A program made the translations under genes and the position numbers. From Devosia beringensis (GTDB lineage Bacteria > Pseudomonadota > Alphaproteobacteria > Rhizobiales > Devosiaceae), in the NCBI RefSeq assembly GCF_014926585.1, contig NZ_CP045422.1:2448001-2512000 (forward strand): 64,000 bases of DNA, in the 5' to 3' direction. Positions 45,102 to 53,750 of this stretch are shown here, in pieces (within the stretch, counting starts at the first letter, position 1; every line of letters begins with the position of its first letter). The notes beneath the pieces were generated by a model. That model was not told where the DNA came from. It saw only the letters and a list, made by a program, of their open reading frames with translations, and did no database searches.

Positions 45102-45886
45102 AGTTTGTTCTCCATCACAGTAAGGTGGTCGCGCCAGACAAGGCCCATGACCGTATCGCCCTTTGGCCGATATTCGAGGCCGACAAAGTCGCGGTAGCCT
45201 AACGCATCGAGCTGTTGAAGAATGCCGATATCGTCGAGTTCGCCGCTGCCGGGTTCGTGCCGGTGCGGCACGGCCGCGATCTGCACGTGACCGATGATCG
45301 GCAGCAGCTTGGCAAGGCTAGTCAGCACGTCGCCGTGCAGGATCTGGCGGTGGTAGATGTCATATTGCAGCTTGAGGTTAGGCAGGCCTATCGCGCCGAT
45401 CAGGTTGGCTGCCCAGGCAAAATCATTGAGAAAATAGCCCGGCATGTCACGGCCGTTGATCGGCTCGATGACGATCTCGATGCCAAGAGGCGCGGCTGCA
45501 GCGCAAGCCAGCGCGATGTTGTCGGAATAGGCCGCCACGGCATCCGCATCATCGCGCCGGCCATGGCCGCTCATCAGGTGCAGGCGGGCGGGCTTGAGCA
45601 CCTTGGCATAGTCCATGGCCTGCGCCACCGATGCCGCAAAAGCCGCGCGCTGCGCCGGAACGGCTGCCATACCTCGGGCGCCGGCCGCCCAGTCGCCCGG
45701 GGGCAGGTTGAACAGGGCCAGCGTCAGCTTGTGGTGCTGGAGGCGCTCGGCAATCGCATCGACCGTATGATCATACGGAAAGAGGAACTCGACCGCCGTG
45801 AAGCCGGCATCGGCCGCCGCCGCAAAGCGGTCGAGAAATGCGTGCTCATTGAACATCATGGTCAGGTTTGCAGCCAGCTTGACCAT
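45098..45886 (-). CDS. otnI: 2-Oxo-tetronate isomerase OtnI (hydroxypyruvate-isomerase family)
   Basis: The protein has 262 residues and a TIM-barrel of the Hyi family: NLTMMFNEHAFLDRFAAAAD at the start, then IEPINGRDMPGYFLND and LKLQYDIYHRQ with the metal-binding Glu, Asp and His, and VGLEYRPKGDT at the end. In the four-carbon acid sugar pathway OtnI interconverts 2-oxo- and 3-oxo-tetronate. The start is two bases from the ltnD stop. Confidence 0.85.
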   Translation of the reverse strand: MVKLAANLTMMFNEHAFLDRFAAAADAGFTAVEFLFPYDHTVDAIAERLQHHKLTLALFNLPPGDWAAGARGMAAVPAQRAAFAASVAQAMDYAKVLKPARLHLMSGHGRRDDADAVAAYSDNIALACAAAAPLGIEIVIEPINGRDMPGYFLNDFAWAANLIGAIGLPNLKLQYDIYHRQILHGDVLTSLAKLLPIIGHVQIAAVPHRHEPGSGELDDIGILQQLDALGYRDFVGLEYRPKGDTVMGLVWRDHLTVMENKL

Positions 45887-45888
45887 GC

Positions 45889-46806
45889 TCAGGCGTCCGT
45901 TCTGGCGGGCAGGGCGATGCCGGTGATCTCTGCAATCAGCCGGGCCGGGGAGGCATCGTCGTCGCGCCCCATACCGGCGGCAGCCGTCATCAGGAACAGT
46001 TGCAGCGCCGAGGCTGCGATGGGCAGCGGAAAGGTTTCGGCGCGGCCGATATCGCTGACGATGCCGAGATCCTTGGTGAAGATGTTGACCGCGCTCCTCG
46101 GCGAATAATCGCCGTCGAGGATATGCGGCACGCGGTTTTCGAACATCCAGGAATTTCCGGCCGATGCGGTGATCACCTCATAGACCTTGGCGATATCGAG
46201 GCCCAGCTTACTGGCAAAGGTGATGGCCTCGCAGGCCGCCGCGATATGCACCCCGGCCAGCAGCTGGTTGACCATCTTGAACGAGGCGCCGATACCCGCC
46301 TCATCGCCCAGTTCGTAGACTTTGCCGGCCATGGCATCGAGCGCCGGTCGGGCGGCCGCAAACGCCTGAGGCGTGCCCGAGGCCATGAAGGTCAGTTCGC
46401 CCGACCCGGCGCGCGCCGCGCCGCCGCTCATCGGCGCATCTAGGTAGAGCAGGCCAGTCTCGGCACAACGCGCCGCGAGCGTCCGGGCCACGGCAGGCGC
46501 CATGGTGGCGCAGGAGATGATGACGCTGCCCGGCTGCATCGCCGGGACAATGCCGGAGGGCCCAAACAGCACAGTCTCGGTCTGGCCTGAATTGACCACC
46601 ACGACGGCCACGATGCTGGCCGAGGCGGCCGCATCGGCGGGGCTGTGGCCGACCACGCCGCCTGCGGTCGCCAGGGCTGAAGTTGCGGCGGGCGTGACGT
46701 CAAAGCCGCGCACTACATGGCCTGCGCGCAGCAGGGATTGTGCCATGCCCAATCCCATCGATCCTAGGCCGATAACGGCGATCGTGTGCGAAGTGCCTGC
46801 GGACAT
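45889..46806 (-). CDS. ltnD: L-threonate dehydrogenase LtnD (3-hydroxyisobutyrate dehydrogenase family)
   Basis: The protein has 305 residues. The NAD motif is IAVIGLGSMGLGMAQSL, the substrate loop DAPMSGGAARAGSGELTFMA and the catalytic Lys lies in GIGASFKMVNQLLAGVHIAA. The C-terminal AGNSWMFENRVPHILDGDY block is typical of LtnD, which oxidises L-threonate to 2-oxo-tetronate. The ATG at 46806 has GAGG upstream and is preferred to 46860. It is the first gene of the minus-strand arm and is read from the operator region. Confidence 0.85.
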   Translation of the reverse strand: MSAGTSHTIAVIGLGSMGLGMAQSLLRAGHVVRGFDVTPAATSALATAGGVVGHSPADAAASASIVAVVVVNSGQTETVLFGPSGIVPAMQPGSVIISCATMAPAVARTLAARCAETGLLYLDAPMSGGAARAGSGELTFMASGTPQAFAAARPALDAMAGKVYELGDEAGIGASFKMVNQLLAGVHIAAACEAITFASKLGLDIAKVYEVITASAGNSWMFENRVPHILDGDYSPRSAVNIFTKDLGIVSDIGRAETFPLPIAASALQLFLMTAAAGMGRDDDASPARLIAEITGIALPARTDA

Positions 46807-46868
46807 TTCTGGTTCCTCATCTGCGGCGGCTGACGAACACCGGTTGCCGATGGCTGCCAATCAGTCTT

Positions 46869-46884
46869 ATGGTAGCGCTGTCAT
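46869..46884. promoter_or_regulatory. Candidate LacI-family operator, site 1
   Basis: ATGGTAGCGCTGTCAT is an imperfect palindrome centred on AGCGCT, matching its reverse complement at 12 of 16 positions. It sits between the two divergent arms, 62 bases from the ltnD start, where a LacI-type repressor would bind. Confidence 0.55.
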
Positions 46885-46927
46885 TGTTGGCGATCATGGC
46901 CCGATCGCGGCCCTGGTGTCAATCAAG

Positions 46928-46943
46928 TCAACAGCGCTAAGGC
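46928..46943. promoter_or_regulatory. Candidate LacI-family operator, site 2
   Basis: TCAACAGCGCTAAGGC has the same AGCGCT core as site 1 and lies 59 bases away, just upstream of the regulator gene. It is weaker in its outer bases. Two sites could allow looping or separate control of the two arms. Confidence 0.45.
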
Positions 46944-46952
46944 AGTCCGTGT

Positions 46953-47975
46953 ATGGGTGGCAAACGATTGGCAGGACGGCGGCAGGGCGTGACCCTCAGC
47001 GAAGTGGCACTCCGTGCAGCGGTCAGCGAAATCACGGTGTCGCGCATCTTGCGCAACACTGGCCCGATCGCTGAGGCTACCCGCTTGCGGGTGCTCGAGG
47101 CGGTGCGCGAGACCGGCTACGTGCCCAATCGCCTGGCGGGCGGGCTAGCATCCTCCGGCTCCAAACTGGTTGGCGTCATCGTCCCATCGCTGACCAATGT
47201 CGTGTTCCCAGAAGTGCTGGGCGGCATCCGCTCGGCTCTGATTGGTACGGGCTTTCAGGCGGTGATCGGCGTCAGCGACTATGACTTGGCTGTCGAGGAA
47301 GAACTGGTCGCCTCGCTGCTCGCCTGGCGGCCCGAGGCCATGCTGATTGCCGGCTTCGAGCATACGCTGGCGGCCCGCGCCATGCTCGACAACAGCGGCG
47401 TCCGCGTCGCCGAACTGATGGATATCGACAGCGCGCCGATCGATCTGGCGGTCGGCCATTCGCACTGGCAGGCCGGCCATGACAGCGGGCGCTATCTGCT
47501 GGACCGCGGCTACACCAGGTTTGGCTATGTCGGGCATGACTGGCTGGCCGATCGCCGGGCCAGGCTGCGTCATGATGGACTGGTGGCGGCGCTGGCCGAA
47601 GCAGGCCTGACGCTGGTCGAGAGCCAGCGCAACGATGGGCCAAGCTCGACACATGCCGGGCGTGACACGCTTGCAGCGCTGCTGGCGCGCGGCTCGGGAC
47701 TCGATGTCGTGGTGTTTTCCAATGACGACATGGCCGTCGGGGGGGTGTTTCATTGCCTCGGCGCCGGCATCCGGCCCAAGACAGACTTGGCGCTGTTTGG
47801 CTTTAATGGCGTCGATATCGGCCAGGCTCTGCCCATGCCACTCTCCACCATGCGGTCCAATCGCTTCCTGACCGGAAAGACCGCCATCGAGCGCGTGCTG
47901 GCGCAGCGCGAGCGGCCCGGGCAAACCGAAATCATCGACACGGGCTACCAGATCCTGCCCGGCGCAACCGCCTGA
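46953..47975 (+). CDS. LacI-family transcriptional regulator of the sugar-acid locus
   Basis: The protein has 340 residues. The helix-turn-helix is VTLSEVALRAAVSEITVSRI with hinge text VPNRLAGGLAS; the periplasmic-binding-protein-like domain follows (LVGVIVPSLTNVVFPEVLGG). It is of the GntR/IdnR-like branch of the LacI family, which usually senses sugar acids. It diverges from ltnD and precedes otnK by 13 bases, so it probably controls both arms and itself. Confidence 0.9.
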   Translation: MGGKRLAGRRQGVTLSEVALRAAVSEITVSRILRNTGPIAEATRLRVLEAVRETGYVPNRLAGGLASSGSKLVGVIVPSLTNVVFPEVLGGIRSALIGTGFQAVIGVSDYDLAVEEELVASLLAWRPEAMLIAGFEHTLAARAMLDNSGVRVAELMDIDSAPIDLAVGHSHWQAGHDSGRYLLDRGYTRFGYVGHDWLADRRARLRHDGLVAALAEAGLTLVESQRNDGPSSTHAGRDTLAALLARGSGLDVVVFSNDDMAVGGVFHCLGAGIRPKTDLALFGFNGVDIGQALPMPLSTMRSNRFLTGKTAIERVLAQRERPGQTEIIDTGYQILPGATA

Positions 47976-47988
47976 AACGAGGACCCCA

Positions 47989-49257
47989 ATGCTGCTTGGC
48001 GCTATAGCCGATGATCTGACCGGAGCCACTGACCTGTCCCTGATGCTTGCGCGCAACGGCATGAAAACCGTGCAATATGTTGGAGTACCCCAGGCCGGTG
48101 CCGATTTTGGCGATGCCGAAGCCCTAGTGGTGGCGCTCAAGTCGCGCACGATTGCCGCTGGTGATGCCATTGACATGAGCCTTGCCGCAGCGCGGGCCTT
48201 GCTGGCTGCCGGGGCCAGGCAGATCCTGTTCAAATATTGCTCGACCTTTGACTCCACTGATGCGGGCAATATCGGCCCGGTCGCCGATGCGCTGCGCGAT
48301 CTGCTGGGCGGCGGGATTGCGATTGCCTGTCCAGCCTTTCCCGCGGCGGGCCGGTCTGTCTATCAGGGCCACCTGTTCGTGGGTCACACACTGTTGTCGG
48401 ACTCGCCGATGAAGGACCACCCGCTGACGCCGATGCGCGACGCCAATCTCGTTCGGGTGCTGCAGAGGCAGACACGCCACACAGTGGGCCTGCTGCCGCT
48501 GAATGTGGTGGCCGCGGGTCCACACGCGGTGCAGCTCGCCCTGGCCGAGGCCGCCAAGTCGGGCCACGGGATGATGATTGCCGATGCCGTGGCGGATGCC
48601 GACCTGCGAGTGCTGGGCACGGCGCTGGCGGAGGCGAGGCTGATCACCGGCGGCTCGGGGATCGCAATGGGCCTGCCGGACAACTTCCGGCGCCAAGGCC
48701 AGATCGGCACGACGCCGCTCCCCGCCCGCATGACCGCGCCTGCCGGGCGCTCAGTCATCCTCGCCGGATCCTGCTCGGCGGCGACCCGCGGGCAGGTCGC
48801 TGGAGCCATCGCCGCGGGCATTCCGGCGCTCCGCCTTACCCCGCTCGATATCGCGGCTGGAACCCAGGATGCGGCCGGCGTGGCGCAATGGGTTTTGGCC
48901 CAAAACGCAAATGCACCGGCACTGGTCTATTCAAGCGATGACCCAGCGTCGGTCCGCCTTTCGCAATCAAGCCTCGGTGTCGAGCGGGCAGGCGCGCTGG
49001 TGGAAGAGCTACTGGGCGCCGTCAGCATCATTCTGCGCAATAGCGGATTTTCGCGTTTCCTCGTTGCCGGAGGAGAGACCTCGGGCGCGGTGGTGGCGGC
49101 CTTGGGGGCCCAGGCGCTGCGGATCGGTCCCGAGATCACCCCCGGCGTTCCCTGGACCCGCAGCATCGGCGTGCCCGATCTGGCCCTGGCTCTCAAGTCA
49201 GGCAATTTCGGCGACCCTGACTTTTTCCTCTCCGCCTGGGACAAGCTTGATGACTGA
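47989..49257 (+). CDS. otnK: 3-Oxo-tetronate kinase OtnK (DUF1537 four-carbon acid sugar kinase)
   Basis: The protein has 422 residues. The N-terminal substrate domain begins LLGAIADDLTGATDLSLMLA and contains FKYCSTFDSTDAGNIGPVAD; the C-terminal nucleotide-binding domain has LVAGGETSGAVVAALG. The FDST-DAGNIG text is diagnostic of DUF1537 kinases. OtnK phosphorylates 3-oxo-tetronate at C4 for decarboxylation by OtnC, whose gene overlaps this stop by eight bases. Confidence 0.92.
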   Translation: MLLGAIADDLTGATDLSLMLARNGMKTVQYVGVPQAGADFGDAEALVVALKSRTIAAGDAIDMSLAAARALLAAGARQILFKYCSTFDSTDAGNIGPVADALRDLLGGGIAIACPAFPAAGRSVYQGHLFVGHTLLSDSPMKDHPLTPMRDANLVRVLQRQTRHTVGLLPLNVVAAGPHAVQLALAEAAKSGHGMMIADAVADADLRVLGTALAEARLITGGSGIAMGLPDNFRRQGQIGTTPLPARMTAPAGRSVILAGSCSAATRGQVAGAIAAGIPALRLTPLDIAAGTQDAAGVAQWVLAQNANAPALVYSSDDPASVRLSQSSLGVERAGALVEELLGAVSIILRNSGFSRFLVAGGETSGAVVAALGAQALRIGPEITPGVPWTRSIGVPDLALALKSGNFGDPDFFLSAWDKLDD

Positions 49258-49906
49258 CTCCATCCGACATGCCGAAAACCTCGCCCGTACCGACATCGTC
49301 AGGGTCGGCAAATCCCTGTTCGAGCGCGGCCTGACCTTCGGGTCGACCGGCAATATCAGCGTTCGGCTCGACGACGGGGGCTGGCTGATGACCCCGACCA
49401 ATGCCTCGCTCGGCGACCTCGATCCAGCGCGGCTGTCGCTGTTTGACAACACCGGGCGCCATGTCGGGGGCGATGCGCCCACCAAGGAAGGCGCGCTGCA
49501 TCTGGCCATGTATGGCCAGCGCCCGGATGCGCGAGCCGTGGTGCATCTGCATTCGACCCATTCGGTGGCGGTGAGCCTGCTCGAGGGTATCGATCCGCTG
49601 GACGTGCTGCCGCCGCTGACGGCTTATTATGTGATGCGCGTCGGCCGGCTGCCGCTGGTGCCCTACCTGCCGCCCGGTGATGCGGAACTGGCCCGGGCCG
49701 TCGGTGCCCTCAGCGGCGCCCATCATGCGGTGCTGCTGGCAAATCATGGGCCGGTGGTGGCGGGCACCAGCCTCGCCAACGCGCAATATGCAACCGAGGA
49801 ACTGGAGGAAACCGCGCGCCTGTTCCTGCTACTGGGCACGCGGGTGATCCGGCCGCTGACCCCGCAGCAGGTCGCCGACCTGCGCCAACGCTTTGATCTC
49901 AAATAG
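49250..49906 (+). CDS. otnC: 3-Oxo-tetronate 4-phosphate decarboxylase OtnC (class II aldolase family)
   Basis: The protein has 218 residues. The fold is that of class II aldolase/fuculose-phosphate aldolase: TFGSTGNISVRLDDGGWLMT, a zinc site in VVHLHSTHSVAVS and the later His in LLANHGPVVAG. OtnC splits 3-oxo-tetronate 4-phosphate to dihydroxyacetone phosphate and CO2. The ATG inside the otnK end is chosen; the open frame upstream is antisense-like text within otnK. Confidence 0.9.
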   Translation: MTDSIRHAENLARTDIVRVGKSLFERGLTFGSTGNISVRLDDGGWLMTPTNASLGDLDPARLSLFDNTGRHVGGDAPTKEGALHLAMYGQRPDARAVVHLHSTHSVAVSLLEGIDPLDVLPPLTAYYVMRVGRLPLVPYLPPGDAELARAVGALSGAHHAVLLANHGPVVAGTSLANAQYATEELEETARLFLLLGTRVIRPLTPQQVADLRQRFDLK

Positions 49907-49925
49907 TCTCAACAAGGAATTCGAC

Positions 49926-50834
49926 ATGTCTGACGTTTCTCGCACCGCTGACACAATCGGCTTTATCGGCCTTGGCCTGATGGGCCATGGCATGGCCAAG
50001 AATATCGTGGAAAAGGGCTATGCCCTGACGACGATGGGCCACCGCAATCGCACCCCGGTCGACGATCTGGTGGGGCGCGGGGCAGTCGAGGCCGCCTCGG
50101 TAGCCGAGCTGGCCGGCCGCTCCGACGTTGTCTTCCTCTGCGTTACCGGCTCGACCGAAGTCGAGGCGCTGGTGCGCGGCCCCGACGGGCTGCTCGCTCA
50201 TCTCAAGGCCGGTTCGGTGGTGATCGATTGTTCCAGCTCGGATCCAACCTCGACCGTCAAGCTGGGCGCCGAGCTCAAAGCCGCCGGCATCGACTATGCC
50301 GACGCGCCCCTGAGCCGGACCCCCAAGGAAGCCTGGGAAGGCACGCTCGACACCATGGTGGGCGCTGAAGAGGCCGTGTTTGCGCGCATTGCACCGGTCC
50401 TTGGCACCTGGGCCGGCAAGATCGTCCATATCGGCGGAGTTGGGGACGGGCACCGCATGAAACTGCTCAACAATTTCATTTCGCTGGGCTATGGCGCGAT
50501 CTATGCCGAAGCGCTGGTCCTGGCCGACAGGGTGGGCATTTCAGCCGATCGGCTCGACCAGGTGATCCGGGGCGGGCGCATGGACTGCGGCTTCTACCAG
50601 ACATTCATGCGCTACACGCTCGAGGGCGACCGCGACGCGCACAAGTTCAGCCTCGCCAATGCGTTCAAGGACCTGCGCTATCTCGAAGCGATGGCCGATG
50701 GGGCAGGGCTGGTCAATGTGGTGGGCAATGCGGTCAAGAATTCCTATGGCGTCGCCATCGCCGCAGGCGGGGCCAAGGACTATGTGCCGATGCTGCCCGA
50801 CTATATCGACCGGCTGAACGGCGGCACGAAATAA
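49926..50834 (+). CDS. NAD(P)-dependent 3-hydroxyisobutyrate-dehydrogenase family oxidoreductase
   Basis: The protein has 302 residues. The coenzyme motif is IGFIGLGLMGHGMAKNIVEK, followed by DCSSSDPTSTVKLG and the catalytic Lys region GDGHRMKLLNNFISLGYGAI. AAGGAA precedes the ATG at 49926. It is a second dehydrogenase of the same family as LtnD, in the opposite arm; it may act on another hydroxy-acid such as a tartronate semialdehyde or a stereoisomer of threonate. Substrate not determined. Confidence 0.85.
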   Translation: MSDVSRTADTIGFIGLGLMGHGMAKNIVEKGYALTTMGHRNRTPVDDLVGRGAVEAASVAELAGRSDVVFLCVTGSTEVEALVRGPDGLLAHLKAGSVVIDCSSSDPTSTVKLGAELKAAGIDYADAPLSRTPKEAWEGTLDTMVGAEEAVFARIAPVLGTWAGKIVHIGGVGDGHRMKLLNNFISLGYGAIYAEALVLADRVGISADRLDQVIRGGRMDCGFYQTFMRYTLEGDRDAHKFSLANAFKDLRYLEAMADGAGLVNVVGNAVKNSYGVAIAAGGAKDYVPMLPDYIDRLNGGTK

Positions 50835-50849
50835 CCAAGAAAATGAGCT

Positions 50850-50872
50850 CCCCCTCCCGGTGCGGGAGGGGG
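50850..50872. terminator. Strong hairpin after the dehydrogenase gene
   Basis: A perfect 10-bp stem CCCCCTCCCG/CGGGAGGGGG closes on a three-base loop, 16 bases after the stop. There is no T-tract, so it may be a terminator of the GC-only kind or an mRNA 3' end stabiliser between convergent genes. Confidence 0.6.
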
Positions 50873-50882
50873 CGTGCGGGCC

Positions 50883-51289
50883 TCAGTCGGACGAACGCAG
50901 CTGGCGGATCCGTTCGAAGGCGACAGCGATGATGATCGATCCGCCGATGAACGTGCCCTGCCAGAAGGCGTTGATCCCCAGCAGACCCAGGCTGTTGCGG
51001 ATCACCTCGATCAGCGCCGCGCCGACCAGGGCGCCGATCGCCGTGCCCACGCCGCCGACGAGGCTGGCTCCGCCGATGACCGCCGCGGCGATCACCTGCA
51101 GCTCCATGCCGGTGCCGATATTGGTCGTCACCGCGCCCAGCCAGCCGGTCTAGATGATGCCGGCTATGCCTGCCGACAGCGCCGACAGCATATAGACCAC
51201 GACCTTGACCTGCCGCACCGGGACGCCGGTCAGCGTTGCCGCACTCTCGTTACCGCCGATCGCATAAAGATGGCGGCCAAACTTGGTCC
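50883..51289 (-). pseudogene. Remnant of a ribose/sugar ABC transporter permease (RbsC type)
   Basis: The C-terminal end of a BPD_transp_2 permease is readable: TKFGRHLYAIGGNESAATL, then a nonsense TAG at 51150-51152 where the family has a residue, then GTGMELQVIAAAVIGGASLV and the last helices. The N-terminal half is missing; the sequence switches at about 51289 into a binding-protein gene. It may once have imported substrate for the adjacent sugar-acid pathway. Confidence 0.85.
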
Positions 51290-51690
51290 GGGCTGCCCGC
51301 TACGGCGGTAGTCCTGCCCTTGAGGTCGACAACGGTCTGGATCGGACTGTCGGCGGCAACCATAAGACCGCCCACCGCCAGCGAATGGGGCACCATGGTG
51401 ACCATATTGCCAGCGGCGCGCTGGCTGGAGACCCAGACGAAATCGGACAGGATGACGTCGACGGCGCCGGTCAGCAGCGCGACCTGCCCGGCCCGGCTAT
51501 CGGCCAGCGGCCGGATCTGCAAGTTCACCCCATGGCTGGCGTCGAGACCTAGCCGCTTGATGGTCTCGATCTCCCACTGCACGGTGCCGCTTTCATGCAC
51601 ACCGACGGTCAGAACCTCCTGCGCACCAGCAAGGGCGATAGTGCCGGCTAGGATCAGGCCGGCAAGAATGGTTGCTAAGACATAGCGCAT
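51250..51690 (-). pseudogene. Truncated ABC substrate-binding protein (NMT1/THI5-like), fused at its 3' end to the permease remnant
   Basis: The first 135 or so residues are those of an SBP: a signal peptide (MRYVLATILAGLILAGTIALAGA) and text such as DVILSDFVWVSSQRAAGNMV and VVDLKGRTTAVAGSPD. Family members run to about 300 residues, but here the frame passes into permease sequence near 51289 and stops at 51250. The start is nine bases from the stop of the PQQ-type dehydrogenase gene, so the two were cotranscribed. Confidence 0.8.
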
Positions 51691-51698
51691 GGCGGCGA

Positions 51699-53000
51699 TC
51701 AGGCGCCGGTCACGCGCCAGATGACGTCGCCGACGTCATCGGCCATCAGCACCGCCTTGTCCGCCGCAATCGCCACGCCCACCGGCCGCCCATAGGAGAA
51801 TTTCTCGTCCGGCGACAGGAAATCGGTGAGAATATCCCGCGGCACGCCGACCGGCTTGCCATTCTCTAATGCCACGAAGGTCATCTTATAGCCGCTCAGA
51901 ATGCTGCGGTTCCACGAGCCGTGCTGGCCGATCGCCATGCCGGCCGGCAAGCCGGGCAAAGTCCCTTCCGGCAGATAGCAGAGGCCGAGCGACGCGGTAT
52001 GGCCGCCCAGCGCATAATCGGGATGGTCCTGCTTGGCGGCAGGATGGGCCGGGTCCTGCTTCACGCGATCGTCGACCACGCCCCAATAGGAATAGGGCCA
52101 GCCGTAAAAGCCGCCGTCGCGCACCGAAGTCAGGTAATCGGGGGGCGTCTCGTCGCCCAGGCCATCGCGCTCGTTGACCACGGTCCAAAGAGCGCCGGTC
52201 GTCGGCTCCCACGCCATGCCCACCGGGTTGCGCAAGCCACCGGCAAATACGCGGGACTGGCCGGTGACGAGGTCGAGTTCGTGGATGCAGGCGCGGTCGA
52301 TCTCGACCTCCATGCCCAGATCCCCGATATTGCTCATCGAACCGACCGCCACATAGAGCTTGGTCCCGTCCGCGCTGGCAATGAGATTGCGCGTCCAGTG
52401 CCCGCCCGGCTTGCAATCCATCAGCTTGCGCCCCGGCGCTGTGATGCGCGTGGCGCCGGCCTCGTAGGGATAGGCGAGCACGGCATCGCTGGCGCCGACA
52501 TAGAGCGTGTCGCCGATCAGCACCATGCCGAACGGCTGGCGCACGCCCTCGATGAAAGCATGGCGGATTTCAGCGACCCCGTCGCCATCGCTGTCGCGCA
52601 GCAGGGTGATGCGATTGGGGCTGGTGCCCGACGCGCGCGCCCGCTTCATGGTGACGGACATGGCGTGGCCGAACACGCCGCTCGGCTTGCCGTCTTCGCC
52701 CATCGATTCGGCGACCAGCACGTCGCCATTGGGCAGCACATGCATATGGCGCGGATGATCGAGGCCGGTTGCGAAAGCGTCGACCTTGAGGCCCGCAGCC
52801 GCCGTCGGGGTGCGACCGTTTTCCCAGCCCTTGGCCGTCGGCATTTTGAGCGTCGGAATACTGCCCTGGGCCTTGGGCGCAGGAATGACCGGCGCCGGGC
52901 CGAACACCGGCGGACGCGGACCGTCCCCGCGATGTCGGATAGCAACGGCCACGGCACCGATACCGGCAACAATATTGGCAAAGATGGAATTCACGGTCAC
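51699..53000 (-). CDS. PQQ-dependent sugar dehydrogenase, sorbosone-dehydrogenase type
   Basis: The protein has 433 residues. It shows a hydrophobic N-terminus and a six-bladed propeller with GLDHPRHMHVLPNGDVLVAE, FGMVLIGDTLYVGASDAVLA, NPVGMAWEPTTGALWTVVNE and DDVGDVIWRVTGA. This matches the soluble glucose/sorbosone dehydrogenase superfamily. PQQ binding is expected but not visible as a single motif. The start is a GTG at 53000 with a weak ribosome site, so the N-terminus is tentative. Confidence 0.88.
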   Translation of the reverse strand: MTVNSIFANIVAGIGAVAVAIRHRGDGPRPPVFGPAPVIPAPKAQGSIPTLKMPTAKGWENGRTPTAAAGLKVDAFATGLDHPRHMHVLPNGDVLVAESMGEDGKPSGVFGHAMSVTMKRARASGTSPNRITLLRDSDGDGVAEIRHAFIEGVRQPFGMVLIGDTLYVGASDAVLAYPYEAGATRITAPGRKLMDCKPGGHWTRNLIASADGTKLYVAVGSMSNIGDLGMEVEIDRACIHELDLVTGQSRVFAGGLRNPVGMAWEPTTGALWTVVNERDGLGDETPPDYLTSVRDGGFYGWPYSYWGVVDDRVKQDPAHPAAKQDHPDYALGGHTASLGLCYLPEGTLPGLPAGMAIGQHGSWNRSILSGYKMTFVALENGKPVGVPRDILTDFLSPDEKFSYGRPVGVAIAADKAVLMADDVGDVIWRVTGA

Positions 53001-53382
53001 GGGGATTACTCGATCAGGATAAGGTGGGGATCGACTGGCGCAGCGCCAGCAATTACCACGCTCCGGCGTCGGGGACTAGGGCGAGCGCCAGCCATCTGCG
53101 CGATCTGCAGCAGCGCCGATACCCACGCCCCTCCTCCAACACTTGCAAACCGCCTGGCGCCCACCTGCACGATTCTGCCATCCAGGCCCACCCCAAGGCC
53201 CCTGGACCGACCCGCATAGCTCGACCCGGCTAGGAAATCCCCCGAAGCCACCCGCGACATACCGACCGCTTCGCCGAGAACCTCGAAGGTAAGCACGACG
53301 CCCGTGACATCGAATCTCTGATGCCCCTGTCGCTGACCAAGTAACTACCCACCGACTGCTCTCCACCCCATTTGCGCCGCCC

Positions 53383-53410
53383 GCCGCTCCTTCGAGGGGC
53401 GGCAGTTTTT
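53383..53410 (+). terminator. Intrinsic terminator without an intact upstream gene
   Basis: The stem GCCGCTCC/GGGGCGGC closes on TTCGA and is followed by AGTTTTT. It faces right and would end transcription coming from the gene-poor region to its left, where only a possible gene remnant is seen. Confidence 0.75.
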
Positions 53411-53443
53411 GGGAAGCCGCCGAAGGGTCCCGGATGGCCGAAT

Positions 53444-53536
53444 TGGGGTCGACAACTGCCAGGCAGAAACGCGCCCCATTTCAGCCATTTAATCAGTCTC
53501 TCCGACTTCCTAGAAGCAGACCGTCCGCTCAAGTCG
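53444..53536 (+). repeat. Dispersed 93-bp intergenic repeat, copy B
   Basis: It aligns without gaps to copy A (44038-44130), with a conserved left third and identical last 12 bases. A more diverged stretch near 61145-61200 shares AACGCGCCCCATT and a similar order of bases after it. Confidence 0.75.
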
Positions 53537-53750
53537 TGGCCATATTTACGGCGCTCTAGATCTCACTCGAACCACGATCAGCTGCAAAAGCGTGTTCACG
53601 GGAGAACAGGCAATGCACACGGGGGTTTAGTTCTCGGCCATTTTCCAGACCACCGCTCCAGCTCCTTTGTGCCTTGTGGGGCCTCTGCCGTTCGTCTGGT
53701 GCGCTGAAACAACACGTGGACGCAAAGCCTGAGACCTCAACTGGGGTGGT

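Larger units (their letters stand above)
53001..53750. other. Gene-poor region with a terminator and a dispersed repeat
   Basis: No gene is supported. A short + strand frame ending at a TAA near 53343 (last residues ESLMPLSLTK) precedes a good terminator, suggesting the decayed 3' end of a lost gene. The 93-bp repeat copy B follows. Confidence 0.5.
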
